From: Zygaena filipendulae | Lineage: Eukaryota; Arthropoda; Insecta; Lepidoptera; Zygaenidae | Direction of reading: 5' to 3' | DNA: 64,000 nt | Assembly: GCA_907165275.2 (NCBI GenBank) | Contig: OU015669.1 | Location: forward strand, 9,322,501 to 9,386,500 | Shown here: piece by piece, positions 12,202 through 23,934 of the stretch | How positions within the stretch are numbered: position 1 is the first letter of the stretch | How the letters are laid out: each line of letters opens with the position of its first letter | Made by a program: the position numbers and the translations under genes | Notes under the pieces: generated by a model | Database searches by the model: none | What the model was told of the DNA's origin: nothing | The model's input: the letters and a program-made list of their open reading frames with translations, nothing else

Positions 12202-12359
12202 CTAGCTGTGACCCGCGGTTTCACCCGCGTAAGTTTTGGGATTTCCACACGAACGCCAAAGTAAAAGTTGCGTACGCTACGTAAACGGTTAGCTGTGGAA
12301 TATATTTTAGTAGAGTTTTCCCTCAAATCAGCGCAGGTGAAACCGCGGGGCACAGCTAG
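12202..12359. mobile_element. Two-headed Helitron-like element (inverted 3' ends)
   Basis: The left border CTAGCTGTGACCCGCGGTTT and the right border AAACCGCGGGGCACAGCTAG are inverted copies of the family's 3' terminus, facing outwards. The spacer is about 110 bp and no 5' terminus is present. Normal copies carry this end once. Confidence 0.65.
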
Positions 12360-13219
12360 TCAAAGATAATCCAAAACAGCTATAACAGATCCATGGCATA
12401 ATTTACTCATTATATATCATTATATGCTGTGACGTGAATTTGCGCCATAATTCAATTATTTATTAGTCAATAATTTACCTCGATAAGGTGCTAACTGTTC
12501 AATGCGCAAAAAGCTTTACAGAATAAACAGTACATAGGTGCCTATAAAATAAACCAGCAAACAAAATGAAACGTGATAATGTCTAAGGTAAGGTTGCAGT
12601 TTTGTAATGACATTACTTGTGACACCACAAAAATTTGTAAATGTATCAAGTAAATATGTCGTGTTTGTGGTTTGTTGTCAATTGATTATTTGGTATTAGT
12701 TTTTATTTTTTTGACGTGTCAAAAAATAACAAAAAATAATTACCAACATTTATCAAAACATTTATACCTACCACGCAATATATTATGATTGTTTTCTGAG
12801 AGCTGTAATTTGTAAATTTTCAACAATAGAATATTAATAAATCATTTGCTTGGCAGACGTGTCTGTACATCTTTTTTCAAGGAGACGAGGATGTCTAGAA
12901 TAAACTGTAAAATTGAAAAATTGCTAATCCATCTTGAAACTTACTTCATATTATAATAATAAAAATACGAAAGTTTGAATGTTTAGATTGATTGGTTCTC
13001 TTATAATGAGTACGATGTTTATATAGTAAATTCATGGACATAATAATAAGTTTATTGCCTCATTCAGATATTTGTGACTCAATCACTCATATGAACTTGG
13101 ATAAAGGATGAATTTGGTCATAATTATGCCTTATTATCTTTTTTTATTAACACACTAAAATATATAATAATATTTATCTCTATATTCCAGAATCCCTAAT
13201 TGCAATGACTAAAACAAAC

Positions 13220-13550
13220 AATAGTACATTGTTATCCTAGGGGTGAAAGTAATAGATCGAGGGACTAAATAAGTATTTCTCCCGAGGATAACACTGTGAT
13301 TTTCATTACGAATGCAATGAAAGTCAAAACAAAAATAGGAATTAGCTAAAGAAAAAATGAGTGAATTTTATTTTACATAAATCAACCATTAGGTGTGCTA
13401 CTGGCCAGTAAGTATGCCCCCTATGACATAAAAAAACTTGAGTTTCTGCAGTATCCAGCTATCCCTAGGGCTGAAAAGTGTTACTTTCAACCCGCTTCTC
13501 AGGCAACTTCAGACCTACTTTCCGAGTATGAGTAATGAAAAAAATATTTA
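13220..13550 (+). repeat. Dispersed repeat, copy 1 of an inverted pair
   Basis: Starts AGTACATTGTTATCCTAGGG and runs to ACTTTCCGAGTATGAGTAAT. The reverse complement of nearly the whole block is found at 21450-21775. Within it, GTTATCCTAGGGG and CTCCCGAGGATAAC can pair as a hairpin. No coding frame or known family recognised. Confidence 0.7.
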
Positions 13551-14109
13551 GATATCAACTAATAATGAAACCTGGCATTAGCACTAACTAGCTAGGCTAG
13601 CTCACACAAATCTATATACCCATGCTTCTGTAATCACAGTCACATCTAAAGAAATATAGATACGTGTATAACAGTTTTTCATCGCAAGTAACTTTACGAG
13701 AAAAATTATCATATAAGCTACTTTGCCTTGAGTCATGACGTAGGTATCCACAGGATTACACAAGCTATATCCTACCTTTATGTAAGTATCGTAAGCGTAT
13801 GGAAAATACGTGGATTTTTCATATTTAAAGTTTCCTCACGAGGCGTACGCTGTACAGGTCATGAGACATTATTCAAGCCATACGCATGTGTTGGAAGCGT
13901 GGGAACTGTTAACGACAATACCGTCGTGTATTTTCATCTGAAGTTTCACCCTTGACTGACATAGAAGGTAAATGGACGCGCGATTTAAGTATTCTACGAT
14001 ATTTGGAAACGGTATTTGCATTTAAATGTCGTTTCCAGACGTTATACGGCAATAAGCCATCATCATCATTGCGGTTTCATAACGATAATTGAACTAAAAA
14101 GTATATAAT

Positions 14110-14430
14110 AGAGTTTTTTAGCGGGAATCAAAGATGGCGGTTCGGTCATTTATTTTCATGTCGATAAAAAATGGTCAAAATGGATTTTGTTGTGTTATAA
14201 GGAGCTGTGTTACAATAATTTTCAGTGTCGGTTTTCTATGTGCTCAAGAAGATATATGACATTTCGAGCTGATTTCTTCGGTTTCCTCCAAGAGCTCCGA
14301 GAAAGTTCTTGCAAGCTATAGTACCGTGGCTTGCAATTTCAAACCGTACAACGAAGCATTTCAATATAATACATATTAAACTAATAAATTTTACTTGAAA
14401 CTGGCTAAATGCATTATATGCGAAAGTCAG
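14110..14430 (-). repeat. Dispersed repeat, copy 1 (second at 46848-47088)
   Basis: Shares GCTCAAGAAGATATATGACA, TCTTCGGTTTCCTCCAAGAG and GCAATTTCAAACCGTACAAC, and the boundary GGCTAAATGCATTATATGCG, with the copy at 46848-47088. Strand is arbitrary. No coding potential seen, family unknown. Confidence 0.65.
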
Positions 14431-14464
14431 TCACTCACGCGGTTAAAACCGCAGGGCACAGCTA
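14431..14464 (+). mobile_element. Helitron-like repeat, 3' end only
   Basis: CGCGGTTAAAACCGCAGGGCACAGCTAG directly abuts the dispersed repeat ending at 14430. Only the terminal hairpin and CTAG end remain. Confidence 0.5.
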
Positions 14465-14645
14465 GTAACTAATAAAAATCAATGTCAGAATGTCAACATA
14501 GGTCATTACATTATTTCGAAAAAAATTGCCGATGCGTATAAAATCTGTTAAATTTCCAGTAACTGCATGGTTTGCGCAAATAAATTTAGTTACTTATACG
14601 ATATTGCTCTTCAAATTCAAATAAATATTTCATTAAAATTTGAAC

Positions 14646-14820
14646 CAGGTGCAGATCTAGGATTTGGTTGAGAGGGGCGGGGGGAGCAATTTTGGTTACA
14701 CCGCGTTTTTTTTTTATTTATTTTGTTTTAGGGTCAAAGATTTTTATAATGTCTGATTTAAAGTAGATACCTTTACTCCCCAGGAGGGGGCAAATGCACC
14801 CACTGCCCCTCCCCCCTTAC
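14646..14820 (+). mobile_element. Short relative of the 27169-29919 hAT-like element
   Basis: GGTGCAGATCTAGGATTTGG at the left and CCACTGCCCCTCCCCCC at the right correspond to both ends of the larger element at 27169-29919 (GGGGCGGATCCAGGATTTGG; CCCAGTGCCCCCCCCTGG). Only about 175 bp long, hence a MITE derivative. The terminal bases have decayed. Confidence 0.55.
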
Positions 14821-14933
14821 AAACAAACAAAAATATAAGTACATAAAATCTCTCCCTGTATAATATTTATGTTGTAATATGATTCGGTATTAGATCAGCA
14901 TTAGTACGATCAGTGTGATTAAGAAATATTGAA

Positions 14934-15226
14934 CTAGCTGTTCCCCGCGGTTTCACCCGCTTTAGTTTCGGAGATCCCGCGGGTATTCCGAGATAAAAGT
15001 ACTTACTACCCTATATTTTTTCTGTACCTACCCTTGACAACGTGTAGGTAGTATGCAAAGTTTAATGTAGTTTCTTCCGCATCAATTTCGGAGTTCCCAT
15101 GGAAGTTCCGGGATAAAAAGTAGCCTATGTCCTTCTCTACCCATGACAACATGTAAGTATGCAAAAATTTGAGGTGGATGTGGCGCAACAAACAAACAAA
15201 CTCACTGGCATTTATAATAAGGATTG
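14934..15226 (-). mobile_element. Helitron-like repeat with internal duplication
   Basis: Begins CTAGCTGTTCCCCGCGGTTT and ends CATTTATAATAAGGAT. The central ATTTCGGAGTTCCCATGGAAG to TGACAACATGTAAGTATGCA section is present twice, so this copy is longer than the usual 190-200 bp. Confidence 0.65.
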
Positions 15227-15649
15227 CAAGTTAGGTTACGTTCTATGCCTCCTACAAGCTCCGTGAGAGAAACGTAAATTGCACGTGACATTGATTTTCC
15301 GTGGCGAATAAAGTTTTTTTATTACTCTCACATTATCTACACACAATTAAACAATCGCTATTCTCACTAACAAAATGAGAGGAGTTGTGAAATTCACGTA
15401 AAATGTCCCAGTTAGTTTGATGATTGGTAAGTACTTATTTAAAACTTAAATGGGGTAAGAACTAAGTTAAAAATTTACTAGTGTTACGGATGTATGATTT
15501 TTCAAAATGTTTTGAGATCTTTGTGTTAGAATAATTCAAATTAATCTCTTTAAGGATGTGCTTATGGAAGCGATTTTCAACAATCAGAAGGAAACAAATG
15601 TATCTACTATCTATCATATCCATACTTAAAAAATGCTTTGTACCTATTG

Positions 15650-15790
15650 AATTACTGACTGACAGATCAACGCACAGCCTAAGCCGCTGATTTTAGAGAA
15701 CTGAAACTTGGAGGGTGTGTTTTTTGTATCACGTTGGCATCCGGTATTAAAGGATTTTCCGAAATTCTACCCTTAAAAGGATGAAGATAT
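15650..15790 (+). mobile_element. Helitron-like repeat, subfamily B fragment
   Basis: ACTGACTGACAGATCAACGC and GAACTGAAACTTGGAGGGTG match the subfamily B interior at 39584 and 58250. The 3' end is missing. Confidence 0.5.
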
Positions 15791-16455
15791 AACGATAAGA
15801 GGAAAGGACAAGTGGTGCAAAATAATTAGCCAGTTGTAACCAACAGAAGAAAAAATAAATTCGAGATAGACTGCAGAAAACGTGGGTCGATGACACTAGA
15901 TGAGCACATGAAATAGAGAGTGAGAGTGAGTGAGTAGAAAAGACTTGTTTTTACCGATATACGTATATTATTTTAAAAGGAAAAGGATGATTAAAAAAAA
16001 ATATTAAAATAATAATATGTATTATAATATGACCTTACCTTATTGTGCTATTTGTCCGAATCAATTGCGTTATTGTTATTATAATGTCGATTCGAGTCTA
16101 TTTAATATATCTAGTTACTTACAGTTACGACACTATAGTCTATACCTACCCAGCTGTTACAATAACTATATTAATTTGTAAAGACCAAACGTGTGATTTG
16201 TTATAGTTAGTCACGGAGCTCAAGTCGGTTTTTTTTAACGTTATGGTTGTTGAGCGCGTTACGTCGTGTTATTTATTGCATTTCAATAACAATTTATTGT
16301 AATGAAATAAATTAAGCTTGGTTTTTTTATGAAATCCACAGTAATGATGTTCAATGTGTGGAAACTCAATCAAAAGAGTCATGAGTGCGCTTTTGTGTGG
16401 AATAACCTAAGCAGCATCACCTTATTACAAGGAGCTTTTGGATGAAGACAAGATT

Positions 16456-16700
16456 GGGAATGTTGACATAATATTTTTTTTGATATGTGATACATTGAGT
16501 TGAAATTTCGCGTGACGTCACTAATATTTAAAGCGTTAGTGACGTCACGAGCCCCCTCCCCAACTAATGCGCTTTATCTCTGTATATTATTTTCATTTAT
16601 TTGAAATAGCAAAAAATACGTGTTCTTTAATAGATACCCAATTTATTTTCCAACTGACGGACTAATTAGAATTTTGATTTTCAAAAGACGTCAACATCCC
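16456..16700. mobile_element. CRE-bearing MITE, copy 1
   Basis: Inverted ends GGGAATGTTGAC and GTCAACATCCC. The centre carries two GTGACGTCAC palindromes about 25 bp apart. Shared family blocks are TTGAGTTGAAATTTCG, GCGCTTTATCT, AAAATACGTGTTC and CTGACGGACTAATTAGAAT. No coding sequence. Confidence 0.7.
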
Positions 16701-16702
16701 TA

Positions 16703-16790
16703 TTTTTACTAATATAAATGAGAAAGCGAGTTTGTTTGTTTATTTGTTACGCTTTCACGCCCTAACTAGCTAGTAAAGTATAACTAGCAA
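16703..16790 (+). mobile_element. Helitron-like repeat, 5' end fragment
   Basis: TTTTACTAATATAAATGAGAAAGCGAG followed by TTACGCTTTCACGCCCTAAC is the family's 5' part. It is truncated soon after and lies against the right end of the CRE-bearing MITE. Confidence 0.5.
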
Positions 16791-17241
16791 ATTCTACTTC
16801 AAGACACGGATATTGTATGTACCTAAGAAGTATGGTATTGTACTGTGCCTAAGTGCCGATAGTCATACCGACCATTAGTATTAAAAATGGTACAATAAAA
16901 AAGCAATCATATTAATTTATGTTAATTTATAACGTGAATGGCCGTCCGTTTCTTGATAACTTTCTTTACTGGAAGAGCGAAAGTTTGAAAAAAAACTTAG
17001 GTATATTATAGTATCTGGTTAGAAGTTACGATGACACTGACCGTAACCGGATGTTTAGGGAAAATAGTGAAAACTTATTAATAATACGGCAACACTTAAA
17101 ATAAATAAGTTCTTACTGAATCATTTCTATTCTTATATATTTCTATTTCTTCTTCTTTCTTATTATTTCTAGTATTATATAGATACGAAATCTTCCACTA
17201 GGGAAATCTAGCCAATCGTTATATACTTTACACCTATTGTA

Positions 17242-17473
17242 CTAGCTGTCCCCCGCGAGTGGCTGCGGTTTCACTCGCGATAATTTCGGAGTTCCCGCGG
17301 GAATCTCAGGATAAACTATACCTACGACCTACGTATAAACTTTTCTCTTGAATCACTATTGAAATCATCTATTAAAAAAACCGCATCATAATCCGTTGCG
17401 TACTTTTAAAGATCTAAGCATAAGTACATAGGGACAGACAAACAGCGGGAAGCGACTTTGTTTTATATTATGA
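17242..17473 (-). mobile_element. Helitron-like repeat, subfamily C
   Basis: Begins CTAGCTGTCCCCCGCGAGTG and ends in the subfamily C 5' block ACAGCGGGAAGCGACTTTGT..TATTATGAAGT. Other subfamily C copies are at 20815 and 54738. Confidence 0.6.
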
Positions 17474-17485
17474 AGTGGAGTGATA

Positions 17486-17611
17486 CTAGCTGTTCCCCGG
17501 TGTTTCAAAATTTCGGAGTTCACGCGGGAATCCCGAGATAAAAAGTGCCCTATGTCCATCTCTGTATACCACAAAGAAACAAACTCACTTTCGCATTTAT
17601 AATAGTACGGA
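17486..17611 (-). mobile_element. Helitron-like repeat, internally deleted
   Basis: CTAGCTGTTCCCCGGTGTTTC to CATTTATAATAGTACGGAT, lying 12 bp after the previous copy. About 70 bp of the usual middle is missing. Confidence 0.55.
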
Positions 17612-18659
17612 TAATAGTAAAGATTTCTTGTGTTCCCGTCTATTCAACATGTCTATGTACTTCCTGCTGCTTCTCCGTATATATTTAATATCAAACTCCG
17701 AAATAAGTGTTACAGCAATTAAGAATATCCGAACGGCTTACTTAATTGCTCAGCACAAATTAATGTTTATTATTATGAACGTAATAACAAAGAGAAATCT
17801 TTTGTTTCACACTGTAAAAGATCAAAGGCACAGCAGGAAATCGATCATACGTACATCAACTATTTTGTGAACCTGACAAAGTTAAAACTCAAACATCAAT
17901 AAATTCAACGGATACTACACTCTTACCTACAATGCGTTATAGTTTCAGGTACTTTTGATCGTCAACATTACGTCACTCGCTAATTAAAACCATCATTTCA
18001 ATGGTAAAAACGAGCGTGAGTTGCAGAAGGTTTCTCAAATAATAATATTTAGAAGGAAAGAAAGAAAGAGATTTGTTTCTAGAAATTGCCCTACATAGTA
18101 TAAGAAAAAGGATTAACAGATAGAGTGATTCAAGAGAAAGGTCTATACTAATAGTTTATCCTGAAATTCTCGCGGGAATTCTTGGGGGAAAGCTGGTTTT
18201 ATATAATTTATATATTCATTGATCAAATGAAAAAGTTTAAATGAAATATCTTTGAAGATAGCGATTATTGTTGCAAGTTGCACCGTTTTCGACACAGACT
18301 GTGTAAAGTAATTAGTGCAGAAAATTACTTATACAATAGACATATATAATAGTTATGTTGATGACACTTTTTTGAATGTTTAACATTCTCTAGTCTATTG
18401 TTTATGTTAGAATATAGTATTCTTAACGGTCTGCAACGGTTTTTACTGTGGGCGACTAATCGTTTATAATTTTTCTGTTTACTAATGGTGGGTCGTCATG
18501 CCTAGTAGGTATATTTGTCATCAAGTCGTGTCTAAATTTATTCGTTAGTTCAAAAACGCAGGTTTTTTTTTTATATTTCGCTTGTAACCTGACACGCCAG
18601 GTTAGTTTAGGTTTGAACTGTGACCACAAACAGAGTCGAATGTAACCCAATACAATATG

Positions 18660-18786
18660 TTTTCTGTCCTAGTCAAAATGTCAACCGTCTGGAAACGGAT
18701 TAGCTATGTATGTTTAGTTGTTGTATACGTATGCTGTAAATCTTTGTGTTGTGTCAAATAAAGTTTATCAATTCAATTCAATTCAA
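18660..18786 (+). mobile_element. Non-LTR retrotransposon 3' end with (AATTC)n tail
   Basis: GTTGTTGTATACGTATGCTG and TTGTGTTGTGTCAAATAAAG (AATAAA signal) are followed by a short AATTC pentamer tail. The same 3' UTR occurs at 28905-28991 with a TTTCAA-type tail, identifying a dispersed LINE family. 5'-truncated. Confidence 0.65.
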
Positions 18787-19675
18787 TATAATACAAATTA
18801 CTTGCTACATAACTACACATCGTTATTAAGATGTATATTTGTTCTTGAATAAACTAAAATAAATATGGCTCAAGATAAAATGGCTAACGGAAATGGTAAA
18901 ACACAAAAAAAATTACGGGCGTATTCAATCAAACCTTAGAAAATTTTACCTTCTTTGTTCGAAAACTTATGAAAGAAATATATAGAGTTGAACTGAATAG
19001 TTTCCTTCTAAAAAGTTTTACAAGCGGTAGGTTGTTTTAGTAATTCCGCTACAGAAATCGAAGTAATTCAACAAGATTAACATGAAACCAATAGATACTA
19101 CACTGTTTTGTAGACATTACCTACATGAATAAAACTTGTAGTACTATGGGTAGGGTTGCCACCCGTACTAATCATACTATATTATAGTATCGTCAATTCA
19201 ATAATAATAGTTTCAGTCAATTTGTACTATACATATATTATAGAAAAATGATATTTAGTTACGAAAAATACTATTATTTATCCCTAATGCAACTGTCGCG
19301 CTATTTCATATTAACTGTGAGTTGTGACTGGTCTGGAACGTACCCGCAGCGCACGCCGTATCGAAAACACGCGTGTCACGTTTGTCTTCGTTATTTCAGT
19401 CACTTTTCAGCATCTATTTTGGACCCTGAGCAGGAAACTGGTTTTTAAGAGAGCCATTTTTTAACTTGGGGAATAATCTAACATTGTCATTGGCGTTTCG
19501 CCATAATTGAAGAAGTAGATGAAGAGATTTTTGTTAATAAGAAACATTGTCATTGGCAAATTATTATTATAGACGCCATTATTAAAGAATAAGAAGAATT
19601 TCAGAACGAAACGCATACGCGGCAACAAAACGTCAACTGTCAACCTAGCAATAATTCGTAGATGGACACTGTCAG

Positions 19676-19860
19676 ATAGAATAGAATAGAATAGAATAGA
19701 ATACACTTTATTGTACACCAAAATAATGTTACAGTGTGTTAACAAAAACTTAAACTTAAACTAAAGGCATACAAAAGGCGGTCTTATCGCTTTACTAGCG
19801 ATCTCTTCCAGACAACCTTTGGGTGGACAGGACAGATACAGAAAATTTATATGTTGATAG
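19676..19860 (-). mobile_element. Non-LTR retrotransposon 3' end with (ATTCT)n tail
   Basis: On the - strand: GGTTGTCTGGAAGAGATCGC, AGCGATAAGACCGCC, then GTACAATAAAGTGTATTCT and an (ATTCT)n tail (19676-19702 on +). The GTTGCCTGGAAGA..AATAAGACCGC block is shared with 23700-23842. 5'-truncated. Confidence 0.65.
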
Positions 19861-19879
19861 GTAGAACAGGAATCATAAA

Positions 19880-20220
19880 ATAATACAAATATGCACATAG
19901 AACATAAATATAAAAAATAAAAATACATACAAAGATATACAAAGATACACGCATAGATACCTATAAAATATACATACAGAAAAATATATATAGATAGATA
20001 AAATACATAATGTGATTACATACAATATATTATATATCAACAGCATACGTAACTAAAATAAAAATAAATATTAATTAATACGTTACATACATGGATACAC
20101 AAATACGCACTCACATATACATACATATACATACATACGCATACATACACATACTCACATACAGATACATACATACAATGCATATACAGAAACACTTACA
20201 TGCAGCTAATATTACTGTTT
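19880..20220. repeat. Low-complexity ATAC/ACAT-rich tract
   Basis: Imperfect ATAC/ATACATAC tracts rich in A and C (for example ACATACATATACATACATAC near 20115). Probably a decayed microsatellite. No gene. Confidence 0.6.
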
Positions 20221-20814
20221 ATCAGTGAGGTAGTAGATACATAATGATCAAAAATAAATATGTTCTATTTTTTCCCTGCATTTCCCAAAATTATTATACA
20301 TATTTTTGCATCTTTTATCGGAAAAATAAAATACTATATTTGTTCCAGAAAAAGGTGGCAACCCTTATAAAGGGTTATTCGCATAGAGCACCGAATGTGT
20401 GTCACCGTCAGTATCAGGTGCATGATTGCAGAAAAGTACTTACTACTACTAGAGGACTTATTCCCAATGCTTTTCGTACGCTGCGACATGACTTATCCGC
20501 AATTTACAATAACCAAATCACGATCATTACATCCATGTATAATTTAGGCAATGCAGTTTAGAACTGCATTAATCTAGGATCAGTAAAAACTTGTTACTAA
20601 GACTAATATGGTCCAAAGTTTGATAATAAAAACGTATTATACATTGATATTTAAATTCATTTATTAACCTAAAAATGCTACAATTTGCTGCTTTCTGGGC
20701 AATATTCCTTGCTAAAAACTAGAAAGATAAAAAAAGGTTACCATTTCGTTAGCACTTCCTAGTTCTTATGTTTATAAAATTGATACGCGTCAAAAGAAAT
20801 AAGTAAGTATCACT

Positions 20815-20991
20815 ATACTATAAAACAAAGTCGCTTCCCGCTGTCTGTCTATCCCTATGTATGCTTAGATCTTTAAAACTACGCAACGGGTTTTCATCAA
20901 TAGTTAGATATAGAGTGATCCATGAGGAAGGTTTATATCTATATGTATTTTACTCTGGAATTACCGCGGGTGAAGCCGCGGGGACAGCTAG
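20815..20991 (+). mobile_element. Helitron-like repeat, subfamily C
   Basis: Starts TATACTATAAAACAAAGTCG, then CTTCCCGCTGTCTGTC, and ends GCGGGGACAGCTAG. Nearly complete. Confidence 0.65.
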
Positions 20992-21449
20992 TTAACTATT
21001 AATTTGAAAAACCGTTTCACCTCGTTGCGAACGGACGCGTAAAACATTCGGAATAGGGCTCCGTTGACACATGATAGGTAGTTGCTTCGCTTCGTTACGG
21101 CCACCGCTGACCGTGATTTGACCGTGAAGTGTGGGTTGGGACCAGGATTCTGTATTGGCTATACGATTTCTATTTGTACTTTATATGGAGCGTATAATGA
21201 AAACTTAACTCACTACTTATAACTTGGCCTCGACTCGAGCAGCGAAGTAATGAGCGAAGCAAAAATAAAGTTATTGTAGGTTTGATTCCCGATAAAGATA
21301 AAACTGATTAACTATAAATACCTTAGATTTTATAGAAGACACATAGGTAATAGCGACTAACTAGAGCATGTAAGATAACTTGGGTTTAGATTAGGCACTT
21401 CTTTAATGTTTGTTTATTATTCTTGTGTGTTGTATAGAAATAAATTTTT

Positions 21450-21775
21450 CATTACTCATACTCAGAAAGTAGGTCTGAAGTTGCCTGAGAAGCGGGTTGA
21501 AAGTAACCCTTTTCAGCCCTAGGGAGAATCGCTTTCAACTAACAGCTGGATACTGCAGAAACAAGTTTGTTTTTTATCACCTAATGGTTGATTTATGTAA
21601 AATAAAATTCACTCATTTTTTCTTTAGCTAATTCCTATTTTTATTTTGACTTTCCTTGCATTCGTAATGAAAAGCACAGTGTTATCCTCGGGAGAAAGAC
21701 TTCCCTCGATCTATTGGCCAAACCCGTCTCGGGACTAAATAAGTTACTTTCACCCCTAGGATAACAATGTACTAT
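21450..21775 (-). repeat. Dispersed repeat, copy 2 of an inverted pair
   Basis: Reverse-complement match of 13220-13550, from ATTACTCATACTCAGAAAGT to CCCCTAGGATAACAATGTAC. It has about 20 extra bp (TTGGCCAAACCCGTCTCGGG) within the hairpin-forming end. Confidence 0.7.
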
Positions 21776-22286
21776 TATTCTGTTATATTCTAACTACTGC
21801 TTTTTCCTGCTGCTTTCACTTACATATTATTTATTGTAAAAGAATAACAAGTATCCTTAAATTATAGCTAGTAATGTGGCAAGTTTCATTTGAACCAATC
21901 TCGTAGGTACGAGACTGCTCATGCATGATGGGCGATCAAACGGACCAACACAAATGTAATAGAAAACCGGGATGTACCTCCTGGGAATAAAACATGGAAA
22001 ATGCTAATTATTCGTGCATGTTTACGACACGGTATTTACCGCGACGAGAAATATATCTCATCGTTAAATATGTATTATTGTTGGAAAATTTAAATTTCAA
22101 TAGTGTTGTCTTGCCTTTTCTTTTTTCCTGCTTAAAGTTTAAAATTGGATCCAGTAGTGAACGTATTTAACTCCTGAACACTTTGACCAATTGAAGTTAT
22201 ACGTATTAGTATATGTCTATTGCGGGTTCCGGCTTATTGTTATCACATAATTAATTGCTCCTTTGAGTTATTACTAACATTTTATA

Positions 22287-22636
22287 CTAGCTGTGCCCCG
22301 CGGTTTCACCCACGGTAATTTCGGAGTTCCCGCGGAAATTCCGGGATAAGAGCTCGAAAGCACATTTTCATCCGACTTGCTTGAAATTTATCGTCACTGC
22401 TATATCCTGCCCTATAACCTGCCCAGGAGTATGGACTACAATCGTACCAAGTTTGGTTAAAATCCCTTCTATAGTTTTTGACCCATGCGTGCACATACAG
22501 ACAGACAGACAGACAAAAAATTTACTGATTGTATTTTTGGCATCAGTATCGATCACCATTCATCCTCCAATATTAATTTTGAATTCAATGTACTGAATTG
22601 ACCTCTCTACAGTTTTATTATAAGTATAGAAGATAT
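22287..22636 (-). mobile_element. Helitron-like repeat, long subfamily
   Basis: Starts CTAGCTGTGCCCCGCGGTTT and carries a different interior (TATCCTGCCCTATAACCTGC, CATACAGACAGACAGACAGA), ending near TTTATTATAAGTATAGAAGAT. The open frames through it reflect the repeat and are not genes. Confidence 0.6.
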
Positions 22637-22639
22637 AGA

Positions 22640-22824
22640 TTATAACTCAGCGTGCTACTGAAGATTATGTTGCGCAGCTTCTTTTCTTCAGTTATAGCAC
22701 TAGGAAGCTGTGAAGGGTGGATATTTTATGGGTGCTGTCATAATAAAATATGTAACTTTATTGACGTCAAACAGAGCCACACTATGGGTCAAATTTGAAT
22801 AAATCATTTTGACTTTTGACTTTT
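22640..22824 (+). mobile_element. Non-LTR retrotransposon 3' end, (TTTGACT)n tail
   Basis: Contains GTGCTACTGAAGA, GGTGGATATTTTATGGGTGC, TTATTGACGTCAAA and the tail TTTTGACTTTTGACTTTT. Further copies are at 37236-37425 (-) and 42230-42400 (+). 5'-truncated LINE. Confidence 0.65.
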
Positions 22825-22825
22825 A

Positions 22826-22931
22826 CGAGTATTCGACGACGGCCAGCAACCACACGCTGGTCGCTGTACTACGAGGTCAGGCCGAACATGGACGTCGACA
22901 ACGTGCTGCCACCGTTCGCCGATGGGCCTTC
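22826..22931 (+). pseudogene. GC3-rich coding-like fragment of unknown gene
   Basis: About 105 bp of GC-rich sequence in AT-rich surroundings. One + frame reads RWSLYYEVRPNMDVDN then VLPPFADGP, with almost every codon ending in G or C, the codon bias expected of expressed coding DNA. It then runs into a T-rich tract and a stop at about 22964. It starts right after a LINE tail and lies between two Helitron-like copies (22287-22636 and 22971-23265). I do not recognise the protein. It may be a captured or displaced exon fragment, or a real exon of an unidentified gene; frames on the other strand are also open. Function not assignable. Confidence 0.35.
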
Positions 22932-22970
22932 TTTTTTTTTCTTCTTATTTACTTTCGTAATATGTAGGTA

Positions 22971-23265
22971 CTAGTTAGCAGCGGTTTCACCCGCGTTAAT
23001 TTCGAAGTTCCCGCGGGAATTCCAGGATAAAAACTACCCTATTTTCTCCACTATAGGTGCCTCTGACAACGTGTATGAAAAATTTCATAATCATCGTTTG
23101 AGTAGTTAAGGCGTGGAAGAGTAACTAACTCACATTCGCATTTCTCTATAACCCTTGAAAACGCGGCGAAATTTTACTGTGATCGGTCTAGCCGTTAAGG
23201 CGTGAAAGAGTAAGAGAAAGACAGACAAAGTTGCTCTCGCATGTACCTATAATCTTAGTAGAGAT
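22971..23265 (-). mobile_element. Helitron-like repeat, composite copy
   Basis: CTAGTTAGCAGCGGTTTCAC, then ATTTCGAAGTTCCCGCGGGA. The GTTTGAGTAGTTAAGGCGTG block recurs as CTAGCCGTTAAGGCGTG, so two copies are fused head to tail. Ends near TACCTATAATCTTAGTAGAG. Confidence 0.55.
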
Positions 23266-23699
23266 TTCTTTTACTATTTAAAACGGATATTGATATCTAT
23301 CTATACCGGATGTTATAATGTTTATCGATCTTTTTCCATTGCCGATTTGATATTGACAGTGAAATCACTTTCTCCTTCGAACTCGTTTGATAGCAAATAT
23401 ATTTAGTGTTTATTTCACGAATCGATAATCATTATATAACTAAGTATAGGTAGATGAATGGAACTTGATAGTTTATTTTCGGGTGAAATGGTGAATGCTA
23501 AAGGTTAACTCAACGCTCAACTCAACTCATTCGTGGAAATTTTGGTGAAAATACAGAAACCTATCATCATTTTGCTACTAGCTGCTTTGCTCGTGGTTAC
23601 CTATATAAATTTGGTCTATAAATTCTCTATCCCTCGAGGAGACGAGAATGGTAGGATTTTTCTGGATAAAATCATAAAAGGTGTTTGCGAAATTCAATT

Positions 23700-23842
23700 A
23701 TAATCGGTCTGTCACCTAAAGGTTGCCTTGAAAAAATTGCCCTTTAGCAATAAGACCGCTCTTTTGCTCTATCCTTTCTTTCTATTTTATTTTTTAATTC
23801 TTTTTGTTTCTTCTGAGGCATTAAAGTTTATTTGAATTTGAG
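23700..23842 (+). mobile_element. Non-LTR retrotransposon 3' end
   Basis: AAAGGTTGCCTTGAAAAAAT, CCCTTTAGCAATAAGACCGC and ATTAAAGTTTATTTGAATTTG form the 3' UTR of a LINE related to the - strand fragment at 19676. 5'-truncated. Confidence 0.55.
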
Positions 23843-23934
23843 TAATTAAGACCTGAAAGCATAACAAAACAAAACCAAAACAAAAAGATATAGGTACCTA
23901 CCTACCTAGATATTAAAAGTAGTTTATACGGTCT

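Noticed and set aside
22306..22596. Three overlapping short frames as genes
   Set aside because: They fall wholly inside a Helitron-like repeat with the CTAGCTGTGCCCCGCGGTTT end.
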